Below the pieces are notes generated by a model. It was not told where the DNA came from. It searched no databases and saw only the letters and a list, made by a program, of their open reading frames with translations. Below, piece by piece: positions 37,427 to 46,119 of a stretch of 64,000 bases of DNA. The position numbers and the translations under genes are program-made. The DNA is taken from assembly GCF_013407925.2 (NCBI RefSeq), contig NZ_CP060201.1, forward strand, positions 4,387,001 through 4,451,000, written 5' to 3'. Source of the DNA: Pseudomonas protegens (lineage in GTDB: Bacteria > Pseudomonadota > Gammaproteobacteria > Pseudomonadales > Pseudomonadaceae). Each line of letters starts with the position of its first letter. The first letter of the stretch is position 1.

Positions 37427-37488
37427 CGGGCACCTCCGGTTTTGTGTGACGGGAGGTGTGGGGAGGACGGATTTCGAGTGTGGTGCAT
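37423..37488 (-). CDS. Leader ORF (icd-like) of the chromosomal c4-type module
   Basis: A 21-residue ORF, MHHTRNPSSPHLPSHKTGGA plus a terminal arginine. AAAGGAG is well spaced from its ATG at 37488, and its TGA overlaps the start of the DUF3077 gene. The peptide is hydrophilic, so translation of the frame rather than the product may matter. The element's copy has the same layout and also begins MH. Its ribosome binding site is the segment that the upstream antisense loop can cover. Confidence 0.6.
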   Translation of the reverse strand: MHHTRNPSSPHLPSHKTGGAR

Positions 37489-37733
37489 GGTGACGACTCC
37501 TTTCGTATGGGGAACCACCACCGTCTGCCGCCAAGCAGATTGGGGTGGCGGATTGCACAAGGTTGGCGGACCGGCACGAAAGGAACCGGCACCCCCGAAG
37601 GGGTCCCTGCGCAATCCGCCATGACACAGAAATGCGGGCACAAAAAAAGCGCCTGCATTCGTGTTTGGGCGCTATTGCGCCTTTCGTGGTTCGGGCCGCC
37701 AAGCCCGTTCGCTGATGTTGCAGCGACGGGCGA
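37489..37733 (-). ncRNA. c4-type antisense RNA leader, chromosomal copy
   Basis: Minus-strand order: a TCGCTG/CAGCGA hairpin (37709-37726); a hairpin with TTGGCG loop (37692-37707, 'a1'); an SD mimic ACGAAAGG (37680-37687, 'b1'); a GGCGC/GCGCC hairpin (37668-37681); a GC hairpin with a U7 tract (37633-37657); then a multi-branch structure closed by an 11-bp perfect stem (37611-37621 with 37546-37556) that contains a TTCG hairpin, the anti-SD loop TCCTTTCGT (37576-37584, b') and CGCCAA (37563-37568, a'); then a second TTGGCG hairpin (37525-37538, a2) and the leader-ORF SD ACGAAAGGA (37498-37506, b2). This matches the a1b1 / a'b' / a2b2 plan of phage c4 RNAs. Confidence 0.75.
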
Positions 37734-37762
37734 AGGATAGCCGGGAGGGGAGGGCGTCGCAA
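37734..37762 (-). promoter_or_regulatory. Promoter of the chromosomal c4-type leader
   Basis: On the minus strand TTGCGA (37757-37762), 17-bp spacer, TATCCT (37734-37739). The element's copy has TTGCGC, 17 bp and TACTCT at the same distance from its first hairpin, so the promoter position is conserved. Confidence 0.6.
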
Positions 37763-37805
37763 CGGCATTGCCGCGACATTTTATGACTATGAGATTGACC
37801 AACCC

Positions 37806-37907
37806 TGTAGCTGCTGCCGCAGGCTGCGAACGACCGGAACGGTCGCCGCGATCTCCCAGGCGCCGAAGGCCCTTCGGTCCTTATCGCAGCCTGCGGCAGC
37901 GGCTACA
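37806..37907. repeat. REPIN-like inverted repeat
   Basis: The ends carry long inverted arms (GTAGCTGCTGCCGCAGGCTG and CAGCCTGCGGCAGCGGCTAC) about 55 bp apart, a common intergenic repeat of pseudomonads. It separates the leader promoter from the HTH antitoxin gene, whose last codons (QPL) overlap its end. Confidence 0.7.
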
Positions 37908-38220
37908 GAGGTTGTGCCAGCACCTCACGAAATACATCGGGCCTGAGCATCGCGATATGCAGCAATGAACGGGCCGCTCCGGAAGGCGAGCGCCGACCTT
38001 GCTCCCACTCCTGAAGGGTCCTTACCGAGACGCCAAGCAGTTGGGCAAACTTGGGTTGCGACAACCCGGTTTTGCCCCGCGCTTCGGCGGCCTTGGTGAT
38101 CGGAATGCTATGGGTATGGCCCTGCCGGCCGGCTTTGACATCGATGATCGCGTCCAGAAGCTCCTGGCCGATATTGCGCTTGGCATCACGTGCCAATAGT
38201 TCTTCTTCAGTAAGGGGCAT
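37903..38220 (-). CDS. NadS/HigA-like HTH antitoxin-type regulator
   Basis: A 105-residue protein with a Cro/C1 helix-turn-helix in its C-terminal half: TGLSQPKFAQLLGVSVRTLQEWEQGRRSPSGAARSLLHIA, the form seen in NadS-like antitoxins. The N-terminus is charged and helical. An intact toxin gene is not present; immediately upstream, and overlapping by 14 bp, lies a short frame resembling a toxin C-terminus. It may be an orphan antitoxin. Confidence 0.8.
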   Translation of the reverse strand: MPLTEEELLARDAKRNIGQELLDAIIDVKAGRQGHTHSIPITKAAEARGKTGLSQPKFAQLLGVSVRTLQEWEQGRRSPSGAARSLLHIAMLRPDVFREVLAQPL

Positions 38221-38365
38221 GATTCATCTCCTTCGCGATTCTGCGCAGAACGGGCGCTGGAATGTTTTCGGTAGCGCCTTGGAGATTAAGAACGTGGAGT
38301 TGCAACGCCAATGAGCGGAGTCCTGATTTCCAGTCAGCCCATTCGCTTTCTTGTGTGTGATCCAT
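38207..38365 (-). pseudogene. Possible remnant of a RelE/HigB-type toxin gene
   Basis: A 52-codon frame ends ENIPAPVLRRIAKEMNHAPY, which resembles the C-terminal tail of RelE/HigB-family toxins that precede NadS-type antitoxins. The earlier part (MDHTQESEWADWKSGLRSLA) lacks the toxin core. The frame overlaps the antitoxin start, as a functional toxin gene would. I read it as a 5'-deleted toxin; it could also be an independent small gene. Confidence 0.35.
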
Positions 38366-38410
38366 GCCTTCGATGTCACCTTTTGCATGACCTGAAACTC
38401 AGTCGCTCAC

Positions 38411-38905
38411 TCAACCTACCAGCACTTTCGCCATCTCACTGGTCGCCGCCCAACCCAGCCCCTGATACAGCGGCTTGCCGGCCTCGGTTGCATGCAGCAC
38501 GGCAAAGCCCAGCCCGCGCTGGCTGAACTCGGCCTCTGCCAGTTTCATCAGCGCCGACGCGAGGCCGCGCTTCCGGTAGGCCGGTTCGACGTAGACGTTG
38601 AGCACGTAGCCGCGCTGATCCTGGGTTGGATGGGAAGGGTGGGGCGGCCAGTCGATGCTCATCAGGCCGATGCTGGCCACGCTCTGCTCGGCGTCCATCA
38701 AGGCGAAGCCGTAGTAGCGGCCGTCCTCCAGGCGTTCATGCAACCAGGGGCGAAAGTGCTCGGTCATCAGCTGCAAGGTGCAGAGGTCCTGACCCGCATC
38801 GAGAAACATCGTCTGGCGATGGCGGCAGATCAGTTCAAGGTCCTGGGGCGTCAGGCGGCGTGGGCTCAGGCCCGGGAGATCAAGGTTGGCGGCAATTTCG
38901 TTCAT
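38411..38905 (-). CDS. GNAT N-acetyltransferase
   Basis: A 164-residue GNAT enzyme with the acetyl-CoA loop VEPAYRKRGLASALMKLAEAEFSQRG and the C-terminal LHATEAGKPLYQGLGW. The start at 38905 has GAGGAA upstream; a longer frame to 39010 is not supported. Its substrate is unknown. Confidence 0.84.
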   Translation of the reverse strand: MNEIAANLDLPGLSPRRLTPQDLELICRHRQTMFLDAGQDLCTLQLMTEHFRPWLHERLEDGRYYGFALMDAEQSVASIGLMSIDWPPHPSHPTQDQRGYVLNVYVEPAYRKRGLASALMKLAEAEFSQRGLGFAVLHATEAGKPLYQGLGWAATSEMAKVLVG

Positions 38906-39010
38906 CGTCGGTTCCTCGGTGGACAGGGACGATGCTAGGGCAGATCCCCAGGCCGGGTCAGACACAGACCACCGCAAAATCTTGCATACAGCGCCCTGGG
39001 CCCCGCCCAC

Positions 39011-39038
39011 AAAAAAGGGCCAGCCTCACGGCCAGCCC
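39011..39038 (-). terminator. Intrinsic terminator of the ggt gene
   Basis: On the minus strand GGGCTGGCC, a short loop and GGCTGGCCC (two G-U pairs) are followed by six T residues. It lies 21 bp past the ggt stop. Confidence 0.8.
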
Positions 39039-39058
39039 TCGGGTTCAGCACAGGGCCT

Positions 39059-40894
39059 TCAATCCCCCAGCGCTTCCCCTTCGCGCCATGGATCGGCGCC
39101 GCCGGCCCAGGAGGCTTTGTCCTGGGCATCACGCACGCGAACGATGGCCTGGGTACCGCTGGTCATGTCGATCTCGTTCAGTTCATGACCCTGGGCTTTC
39201 AGCGCCTGTTTCAGCGCCGGGCTGAATTGGCCGGTCTCCAGTTCGGTGGGGCCGTTGCGGCTGCCGAAGTTGGGCAGGCCGACGGCGGCTTGTGGGTCGA
39301 GGTTCCAGTCGAGCATGCCGACCAGCGACTTGGCCACGTACTCGATGATCTGTGAGCCGCCGGGGGAGCCAACGCTGGCCAGCAGTTCGCCGCTGGCGCG
39401 GTCGAAGACCAGGGTCGGCGCCATGGACGAGCGCGGGCGCTTGCCCGGTTCGACGCGGTTGGCCACCTTCTGGCCGTTTTCCTCGGGGATGAAGGAGAAG
39501 TCGGTCAGCTGGTTGTTGAGCATGAAGCCCTGGACCATCAGGTGTGAACCAAAGGCCGCTTCCACGGTGGTGGTCATCGATACGGCGCCGCCCAGGTCAT
39601 CCACCGCCACCACTTGCGAGGTGGAGATGCGCATCGGCGAGCGATCCGGTGCGTAGGCCACCTGGATGCCCTGGGGCTTGCCCGGTTCGGCCTTGCCCAT
39701 GCTGCGTTCGCCAATCAGTGCAGCGCGTTTAGCCAGGTAGTCCGGGGCGATCAGGCCGGCCACGGGCACCGGTACGAAGTCGCTGTCGGCCACGTACAGG
39801 CCGCGGTCGGCATAGGCCAGGCGCTCGGCTTCGGCGATCAGGTGCACCGCTTGCGGCGCGGGCTCAAGGCCGGCGGGCAGGTTGGTTTTCTGCGGCTTGA
39901 GCTGGGCCAGGGCGTAGCGCGGGTCGCGCTGTTCCAGAGCCTGCAGGGTGCCGAGGATCTGCGCCACCGCCACACCGCCCGATGAAGGCGGCGGCATGCC
40001 GCACACCTGCCAGCGCTTGTAGTCGCTGCACAGCGGCGCGCGTTCCTTGGCGCGGTAGCCTTGCAGGTCGTTGAGCGACAGGCTGCCGGGGTTGGCGTGG
40101 CCCTGGACCTTGGCGACGATTTCCGCGGCCACCGGGCCTGTGTACAGGGCGTCCGGGCCTTCCTGGGCGATGCGCTTGAGCACGGCGGCCAACGGCGGAT
40201 TTTTCAGCAAGGTGCCCACGGCTTTCGGCGTGCCGTCGGCATTCAGGAAGTACGCGGCCATGTCCGGCGAGCGCGCCAGGAACGGATCGGCGCTGATCAT
40301 GCTGTGCAGGCGTGGCGAGATGGCGAAGCCTTGCTCGGCCAGGCGGATTGCCGGTTCGAACAATTGCGCCCAAGGCAGGCGCCCGTGCTTCTGGTGGGCC
40401 ATTTCCAGGGCGCGCAATACGCCCGGGGTGCCCACCGAGCGGCCGCCGATCTGCGCCTGGGGAAAGGGCATGGGCTTGCCGTCCGCCTGCAGGAAGAGCT
40501 TTTCGGTGGCGCCCGCCGGCGCGGTTTCCCGGCCGTCATAGGTGCGCACGGCCTTGCCGTCCCAGAGCACGATCATCGCGCCGCCGCCAATCCCCGAGGA
40601 CTGCGGCTCCACCAGGGTCAGCACCGCTTGCATGGCAATCGCCGCATCGATGGCCGAGCCGCCTTTGCGCAGCATCTCGCGCCCGGCCTCGGCGGCCAGC
40701 GGGTTGGCGGCGGCGGCCATGTGTTTGTCGGCGTGCCGGGTCTGCATGTCGGTGCGGTAGCCCGAGGCGATTTCCGGGGCGGCGGGCAGGGCGGTGGAAG
40801 AAGGCGGGTTGTGGCAGGCGCTGAGGCTGAGGGCGGCGGCCAGCAGGCCGACGCTGAGGAGTGAGGGGTGACGGGGAGGGAAGATCGAGAACAC
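39059..40894 (-). CDS. ggt: Gamma-glutamyltransferase, lipoprotein type
   Basis: A 611-residue self-processing enzyme that hydrolyses or transfers the gamma-glutamyl group of glutathione in the periplasm. The N-terminus has a lipoprotein signal (LLSVGLLAAALSLSAC). Motifs include AAEAGREMLRKGGSAIDAAIA, the substrate segment PQSSGIGGGAMIV, the autocleavage site with nucleophile threonine in ISTSQVVAVDDLGG, and SMAPTLVFD. GTG at 40894 is preferred over a GTG 18 bases earlier because GGAG is eight bases upstream. Full length; terminator behind it. Confidence 0.9.
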   Translation of the reverse strand: MFSIFPPRHPSLLSVGLLAAALSLSACHNPPSSTALPAAPEIASGYRTDMQTRHADKHMAAAANPLAAEAGREMLRKGGSAIDAAIAMQAVLTLVEPQSSGIGGGAMIVLWDGKAVRTYDGRETAPAGATEKLFLQADGKPMPFPQAQIGGRSVGTPGVLRALEMAHQKHGRLPWAQLFEPAIRLAEQGFAISPRLHSMISADPFLARSPDMAAYFLNADGTPKAVGTLLKNPPLAAVLKRIAQEGPDALYTGPVAAEIVAKVQGHANPGSLSLNDLQGYRAKERAPLCSDYKRWQVCGMPPPSSGGVAVAQILGTLQALEQRDPRYALAQLKPQKTNLPAGLEPAPQAVHLIAEAERLAYADRGLYVADSDFVPVPVAGLIAPDYLAKRAALIGERSMGKAEPGKPQGIQVAYAPDRSPMRISTSQVVAVDDLGGAVSMTTTVEAAFGSHLMVQGFMLNNQLTDFSFIPEENGQKVANRVEPGKRPRSSMAPTLVFDRASGELLASVGSPGGSQIIEYVAKSLVGMLDWNLDPQAAVGLPNFGSRNGPTELETGQFSPALKQALKAQGHELNEIDMTSGTQAIVRVRDAQDKASWAGGADPWREGEALGD

Positions 40895-41067
40895 GCGTTG
40901 AGCTCCGTTCACTGGGAAATGAGGTGTCGTCCGTGGAGGGGAATGTACAGCAGTGGCGCCGCCAGCAGGGCCGGCAGGTGGCCATGACCCTGCGCTCGGC
41001 CAGTGGCAAGGCGCTGCTCAGCAGCCCTGTACATAGGGTCGCAGGCAGGCGTGCACCCGGTCACCGA

Positions 41068-41081
41068 TTGATCTGAGTCAG
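41068..41081 (+). promoter_or_regulatory. Possible ANR/FNR box upstream of the peroxidase gene
   Basis: TTGAT-N4-GTCAG at 41068-41081 matches most of the ANR/FNR consensus TTGAT-N4-ATCAA. It lies about 60 bp before the start codon, a suitable place for anaerobic activation, which is known for cytochrome c peroxidase in Pseudomonas. Confidence 0.45.
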
Positions 41082-41141
41082 GGCGGCTGGGGGAGGTTGG
41101 GCACATGGTTCAGCAAACCATAAGCCTGATGAGAGGACGCC

Positions 41142-42134
41142 ATGCACGCTTGTAAGTGGTTACTTGTGTTCGGATTGCTGCTGGGGAGCGAGGTGCGGGG
41201 AGAGACGCCAAGCGAGCCGATTCTGCCGGTGCAGCCGGCGAAGATCAGCGATGTGGCCAAGGTGGAGTTGGGCAAGCAGCTGTTCTTCGACCCGCGCTTG
41301 TCCAAGTCCGGTTTCATTTCCTGCAACTCCTGCCACAACCTGAGCATGGGCGGCAGCGACAACCTGCCTACCTCCATCGGCCACAACTGGCATCAGGGGC
41401 CGATCAACTCGCCGACGGTGCTCAACTCCGGGCTGAGCTTTGCCCAATACTGGGATGGCCGCGCGGCCACGCTGCAGGAGCAGGCCAGCGGCCCGATCAC
41501 CAACCCGGGGGAGATGGGCTTTACCCATGAACTGGCGGTGGAGGTGCTGCGCTCCATTCCGCAGTACCGGGCTTCGTTCAAGCGCGTGTATGGCAACGAT
41601 GAGATCAGGTTCGAAGACGCCACCAACGCCATTGCCGCCTTCGAAGACACCCTGGTGACGCCCAATGCGCCGTTCGACCGCTGGCTCAAGGGTGACAAGG
41701 CGGCCATCAGCCCGACTGCGCTCAAGGGTTATCAACTGTTCAAGTCCATCGGCTGCGTGGCGTGCCACAACGGCGAGGCGGTGGGCGGCGGCTCGTTCCA
41801 AAAAATGGGCATGATCGAGCCCTACGTCACCCAGAACCCGGCCCAGGGCGTGGCCGGGCTGACCGGCAAGGACGCCGACCGCATGCTGTTCAAGGTGCCG
41901 ACCCTGCGCAACGTGGCGCTGACCTATCCCTACTTCCACGACGGCGCCTACTGGAAGCTGGAAGAGGCGGTGGACGTGATGGCCCGCCTGCAATTGGGGC
42001 GCAAGCTGGGCACCGAGGAGGTCGGCCAGATCGTGGCCTTCCTTGAGACCCTGACCGGCGATCAACCGGACTTCAAGCTGCCGATCCTGCCGCCGTCCTC
42101 GGCGCAGACGCCGCGTCCGCAGCCGTTCAACTGA
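41142..42134 (+). CDS. ccpA: Di-heme cytochrome c peroxidase
   Basis: A 330-residue periplasmic enzyme reducing hydrogen peroxide with electrons from cytochrome c. A signal peptide (LLVFGLLLGSEVRG) is followed by two heme c sites: CNSCH at residues 61-65 (peroxidatic) and CVACH near 206 (electron transfer). The intervening NSPTVLNSGLSFAQYWDGRA and the methionine region near residue 280 fit bacterial CcpA/MauG-type peroxidases. AGAGGAC precedes the ATG. A possible ANR box lies upstream. Confidence 0.9.
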   Translation: MHACKWLLVFGLLLGSEVRGETPSEPILPVQPAKISDVAKVELGKQLFFDPRLSKSGFISCNSCHNLSMGGSDNLPTSIGHNWHQGPINSPTVLNSGLSFAQYWDGRAATLQEQASGPITNPGEMGFTHELAVEVLRSIPQYRASFKRVYGNDEIRFEDATNAIAAFEDTLVTPNAPFDRWLKGDKAAISPTALKGYQLFKSIGCVACHNGEAVGGGSFQKMGMIEPYVTQNPAQGVAGLTGKDADRMLFKVPTLRNVALTYPYFHDGAYWKLEEAVDVMARLQLGRKLGTEEVGQIVAFLETLTGDQPDFKLPILPPSSAQTPRPQPFN

Positions 42135-42179
42135 GCGAAAAGAACCGCAGCGTGCGCCCTCCGTTGGCTGAGGGTACCG

Positions 42180-43472
42180 CTAGCTATCCATCATCTCTGC
42201 CGCTTGCTGGGTCGCCTGGCTGGTCCGGGTGGCCAGCTTGCGTACCTCATCGGCGACCACCGCAAAGCCGCGTCCGGCCTCGCCGGCACGCGCTGCCTCG
42301 ATGGCGGCGTTCAACGCCAACAGGTTGGTCTGGCTGGCGATGCCCTGGATGGTGGCGACAATCTGCGTCAGTTTGTTGAGGGTTTCCTGCATCACCCGAT
42401 GTTGTTCGGCCTGAGCCTCGCGCATCGCGCTTTCTTCATGGTGGGCATGGATATCGGTGATGGCGCCCACCACTCTTTGCGCGGAGCCGTCCTGGGCACG
42501 TCGCGTTTGTCCACGGCCGCGAAACCAGCGGTATGTGCCATTTTTGTGCTTCAGTCGATAGGCCACATCGAACGGTGTCTTGCCGCTGCGATCGTTAACG
42601 TGGGCGACAAAGGCACCGATGGCTCGTGCGCTATCGTCGGGATGCAAGCGTGAGGTCCAGCTTTCCAGGGTGTTGGGAAACTCCTCGACCGTGTTGCACC
42701 CCAATAGCCGACGCATTTGCGACGACCACCAGATGGTGTTTTTCGGGTTCGCCGGGTCGCCGGCTACCACCTCGATGTCCCAGAGCCCGTCGTGCAGCAT
42801 CTCCCGGGAAATGTCGAAACGGGTGGCCGCCAGTTCCAGCTGCTGGTTGTGCAGATACTGTTCGTGAATGTCACGAACGCTGCCGCCGATGGCCAGCGCC
42901 ACGCCTTGCTCGTCGCGCCGCGATACCCCCCTGATTTGGCACCAGCGATAGTCGCCGTCGGCGGTCGGCTTCATCCGCGCGTCCAGCGTAAACGGCGTGC
43001 GCCCGCTGCGATCGGCCAGATGCCGGGTGAGCGCCTCCAGATGCAGTTGCTGGTCAGCCGGGTGCAGTCGTTCGCTCCAACGGCCCAGCTGATCGACATC
43101 CTGGACCTGGAGCGATGCCGGCCCGGTCCAGTGCATGGCGCATTCCGGTGTGGGGGTGGTGGCTGCATCCAGTTCCAGCGTCCAAAACCAATCACCTGCG
43201 CCTTGGCTGATCAGGGCCCAGTGCGCGTGCGCTTGGTGCCAATGGCTGTCGCGCTCGGCCAGTTGTTCAGTCAACCGGGCGACGTCCATGCTCAGGGCGT
43301 GTGCCTGGTCCTTCAGGGTTCGCCGTTCCTGCAGCAGTTGTTCCACCCCGGCCAGGATGCGGCGCAATAACGGGTTGTTCGACGACAGCGGCGTGCAGTC
43401 CTGGTCAGGCAGTTCCAGCCTGTCGGCGAGCGGTGCCAAGACCCAGCGGGTGGTTCGGTTGAAAAAGTTCAT
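42180..43472 (-). CDS. Soluble PAS chemoreceptor at the end of the nitrile operon
   Basis: A 430-residue cytoplasmic chemoreceptor without transmembrane helices: an N-terminal coiled coil (residues about 30-80), two PAS domains (roughly 80-205 and 215-345, each ending in a PAC-type strand such as [16 protein letters not shown] and [16 protein letters not shown]), and a minimal MCP hairpin with [37 protein letters not shown]. The chain stops soon after the tip, so the methylation helices are almost absent. Its start overlaps the stop of the CobW-type activator gene (ATGA), tying its expression to nitrile metabolism. Confidence 0.88.
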   Translation of the reverse strand: MNFFNRTTRWVLAPLADRLELPDQDCTPLSSNNPLLRRILAGVEQLLQERRTLKDQAHALSMDVARLTEQLAERDSHWHQAHAHWALISQGAGDWFWTLELDAATTPTPECAMHWTGPASLQVQDVDQLGRWSERLHPADQQLHLEALTRHLADRSGRTPFTLDARMKPTADGDYRWCQIRGVSRRDEQGVALAIGGSVRDIHEQYLHNQQLELAATRFDISREMLHDGLWDIEVVAGDPANPKNTIWWSSQMRRLLGCNTVEEFPNTLESWTSRLHPDDSARAIGAFVAHVNDRSGKTPFDVAYRLKHKNGTYRWFRGRGQTRRAQDGSAQRVVGAITDIHAHHEESAMREAQAEQHRVMQETLNKLTQIVATIQGIASQTNLLALNAAIEAARAGEAGRGFAVVADEVRKLATRTSQATQQAAEMMDS

Positions 43473-44749
43473 GCAACACCTCTACCTGGGGTCAATGGAT
43501 CGGCCGGCAAGGATTGCGTCTGGCGGGTCGACAAGGCATGGGCGTCAAACGCCGTCGCCCCTGGCAGGGTTTGCCAGGTGGATGGGCCCGCGGCGATTTC
43601 CTGAACACTCAGCAGGCAGGCGTCGAGTTCGCGCTGCAGCGCCTCGGTATCCAGGTCCTGGCCGATGAACACCAACTCCTGCCGGCAATCGCCGACGATG
43701 CCGTCCCACTTGGCCATGATGCTCTGCAAGCGGTATTCATCCCGTGGCCAGTTCGATTGCTCGATGAAGTTCCACCAGCGCCCGACATAGTCCCACTGGA
43801 ACTGCTGGCCGCTTTGCACCAGCAAGCCGGTTTCCAGGTGCCGGCTGGCGAGCCAGAAGTAACCCTTGCTGCGCAACAGGCGCCCGTTGCGCCAGGGCTG
43901 CTGGAGAAAGTCGAACAATCGCTGGGGGTGAAACGGGGCGCGCTCGCGGTACACCCAGGATGTCACGCCATAGGTGTCGGACTCGGAAGCCGGTGTGTCC
44001 GCCGTGTCCATCTTGCGCATCCAGCCCGGCGACGCGGCAAGGCTGGGTAGATCAAACAGGTGCGTGCCGAGGATGCTGGATAACCCGACCTCGCCCTGGG
44101 TCATCGGCATGATCCGTGCGCTGGGGTTGAGGCCGGCGAGGATCGCATGCACCGCCTGGTAGCCAGGCTCGTCGATCAGATCGAGTTTGTTGACCAGAAT
44201 GACGTTGGCGTATTCCACCTGCTCGATCAGCAGGTCTGCCAGCTGGCGTTGGGGCGCGTTGTTCTGGGCATCGTCGAGGGGCAGGGTGTCCGGTGACTGC
44301 AGCAGCGCTTGAAAACGACTGCCGTCGACCACCGTGACCAAGGTGTCGAGCCGCGCCAGTTCGCTGAGGCTGAAGCCCTCGGCGTCAAGGAAGGCGAACG
44401 TCTCGGCGACCGGCATCGGCTCCGAGATCCCCGTGGACTCAATCAGCAGATAGTCGAAGCGCTGCTGGCGTGCCAGGGCGCTGATCTGTTCGAGCAGGTC
44501 GGCCCGCAGCGTGCAGCAGATACAGCCATTGCTCATTTCGATCAGCTCATCGCGACCACGGTGCAGCATCACGTCGCGCTGCACCTCTTCGGCATCGATA
44601 TTGACCTCGCTCATGTCGTTGACGATGACGGCCACTCTCAGGCCTTCGCGATTGCGCAGGATGTGGTTGAGCAGGGTGGTCTTGCCGGCGCCGAGGAAGC
44701 CAGAAAGCACGGTCACCGGCAGTCGGCCCGCCTGGGCGCCGTCAATCAT
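43469..44749 (-). CDS. CobW/P47K-type GTPase, nitrile hydratase activator
   Basis: A 426-residue G3E-family GTPase. The P-loop is [15 protein letters not shown] at residues about 15-29, the metal-binding motif CICC is near residue 75, followed by ESTGISEP and the NKLD guanine-specificity motif. The C-terminal CobW domain runs to about residue 395. P47K-like proteins next to iron-type nitrile hydratases are needed to load metal into the enzyme. It overlaps nthB by four bases at its start and the chemoreceptor gene by four bases at its end. Confidence 0.88.
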   Translation of the reverse strand: MIDGAQAGRLPVTVLSGFLGAGKTTLLNHILRNREGLRVAVIVNDMSEVNIDAEEVQRDVMLHRGRDELIEMSNGCICCTLRADLLEQISALARQQRFDYLLIESTGISEPMPVAETFAFLDAEGFSLSELARLDTLVTVVDGSRFQALLQSPDTLPLDDAQNNAPQRQLADLLIEQVEYANVILVNKLDLIDEPGYQAVHAILAGLNPSARIMPMTQGEVGLSSILGTHLFDLPSLAASPGWMRKMDTADTPASESDTYGVTSWVYRERAPFHPQRLFDFLQQPWRNGRLLRSKGYFWLASRHLETGLLVQSGQQFQWDYVGRWWNFIEQSNWPRDEYRLQSIMAKWDGIVGDCRQELVFIGQDLDTEALQRELDACLLSVQEIAAGPSTWQTLPGATAFDAHALSTRQTQSLPADPLTPGRGVA

Positions 44750-45408
44750 AGGTTCACCGCTTGCGAGCTGGCGGCCTTGTCCAGGTAGCTTTCGAACAGG
44801 TCGACCACCACGAAACCATCATCGGCGGCCTCCCCCCACAGGTCTTTCACGCGAAACTCGACGTGGTAGGTCGGTTGATGGGCTGCGGTCAAGTCGCCAT
44901 GACCTATCGCGTCCGGGAACGGCCATTTTTCCGAGGTCCGGTGCAGGACCACGCCTTCTTTGCCGCGCACGTAGGCCGGCATGCGGATATGCCCGGCCAC
45001 ATGCTCGTCGCGCACGACAACCCGGTCGCCGACTTCAAAGGGCGGGCGGCCGGTGATCGCCGGGCGACCCTGAGCATGCGCGGTGTTCGCCAGCTTGAAG
45101 TGAGAGCCCAGCGCCTGATCGAGCTCCGCCTGGGTGATGACGCCCGTTTCCACCAGCAGGGTGGCGGTCGCGATGACGTAGCGTTCGTAGTACTGGGTGC
45201 CGACATGTTGGCGGACATCCAGGCGTTCGACGGCGTGGCGCACCTCGTCCACGCTGAACTTCTTCAAGTGATCGGCACCGATAAACATCAAGCTGTAGGC
45301 CAGGTGCTCCCAGTCTTGCTTGAACACAGGCTGGTAGCTGAGGCTGTTGACGGTGTGCGGGACTTTGCCAAAGCCTTGAAACCCACCGAGATCGTGAAAG
45401 CCATCCAT
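44746..45408 (-). CDS. nthB: Nitrile hydratase beta subunit
   Basis: A 220-residue beta subunit. The N-terminal [16 protein letters not shown] and [19 protein letters not shown] are signature segments, and the C-terminal SH3-like part has [27 protein letters not shown]. Together with the alpha subunit it hydrates nitriles to amides in the cytoplasm. Two arginines contacting the modified cysteine loop lie in [12 protein letters not shown] and ERYV regions. It follows nthA after 41 bp and overlaps the activator gene. Confidence 0.93.
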   Translation of the reverse strand: MDGFHDLGGFQGFGKVPHTVNSLSYQPVFKQDWEHLAYSLMFIGADHLKKFSVDEVRHAVERLDVRQHVGTQYYERYVIATATLLVETGVITQAELDQALGSHFKLANTAHAQGRPAITGRPPFEVGDRVVVRDEHVAGHIRMPAYVRGKEGVVLHRTSEKWPFPDAIGHGDLTAAHQPTYHVEFRVKDLWGEAADDGFVVVDLFESYLDKAASSQAVNL

Positions 45409-45449
45409 CGTGAATACCTCTGAACAGTGAAGGAAAGACAGCGTCCCGG

Positions 45450-46043
45450 TCAGGCCACGCGCGGTAGCGCCACGCCGATCAGGACATCCTTGGTGATCAA
45501 TTGTCGAAGGGCCTCTTCATCCATGGACTCACTGCCCTGCGGCCGTACAGGCAGTACCAGGTAGCGGCTTTCGGCGCTGGTGTCCCACACCTTGATGGTG
45601 ACTTCGTCCGACAGCTCGGTGCCCAGTTCCCGCAGGACGGTGCGCCCTTCGCGAACCAGTCGGGCGCGGAACTCGAAGCCCTTGTACCACTCCGGCGGCA
45701 AGCCCAGGACCGGCCAGTTGGTGCAGGAGCACAGGCTGCACACAATCACGTTTTTCACGCTGGGCGTGTCTTCCAGGGCAACGATGTATTCACCCTGCGG
45801 GCCGGTATAGCCAAATTGGGCGCAGGCAGCGGTGCCGTCCTTGAGCAGCAGTTCGCGAAACTGCGGGTCGACCCAGGCCTTGGCCACCACCCGAGCACCG
45901 TTCTGCGGGCTCCATTGGTGCGCCATCAGTTGTGTCATGTGCTCGATGTAACCGTCGGGGATCAGGTCCTTCTGCTTGAGCACTTGCAGTAACGCCTGTG
46001 CTCGCTCGCCTGGGGTTGATGTGTTTTTTGCATCTGTGGTCAT
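45450..46043 (-). CDS. nthA: Nitrile hydratase alpha subunit, iron type
   Basis: A 197-residue alpha subunit carrying the metal centre. The motif VCSLCSCT places the ligands C102, C105, S106 and C107; serine at position 103 (CSLCSC) is the iron-type form, cobalt enzymes having CTLCSC. In known enzymes C105- and C107-equivalent cysteines are oxidised to sulfinic and sulfenic acids. The start at 46043 has a GAGGAG site. It follows the amidase gene by 76 bp within one operon. Confidence 0.93.
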   Translation of the reverse strand: MTTDAKNTSTPGERAQALLQVLKQKDLIPDGYIEHMTQLMAHQWSPQNGARVVAKAWVDPQFRELLLKDGTAACAQFGYTGPQGEYIVALEDTPSVKNVIVCSLCSCTNWPVLGLPPEWYKGFEFRARLVREGRTVLRELGTELSDEVTIKVWDTSAESRYLVLPVRPQGSESMDEEALRQLITKDVLIGVALPRVA

Positions 46044-46119
46044 CAGTTGACTCCTCATCGTTGAGCTTCTGGGCAGCGCCTGGCGGCTTGTTCTTCTGGC
46101 GCTGCGTGGGACGCACCGG

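Noticed and set aside
37423..37733. Leader plus small ORF considered as a type I toxin-antitoxin (hok/sok-like) system
   Set aside because: The encoded leader peptides are hydrophilic and differ in length between copies, with no membrane-toxin character; the coupled downstream DUF3077 gene and two-sided targets fit c4-type control.
40931..41073. Short plus-strand frame between ggt and the peroxidase gene
   Set aside because: It has no ribosome binding site, no recognisable domain and an Arg/Gln-rich composition typical of random high-GC frames.
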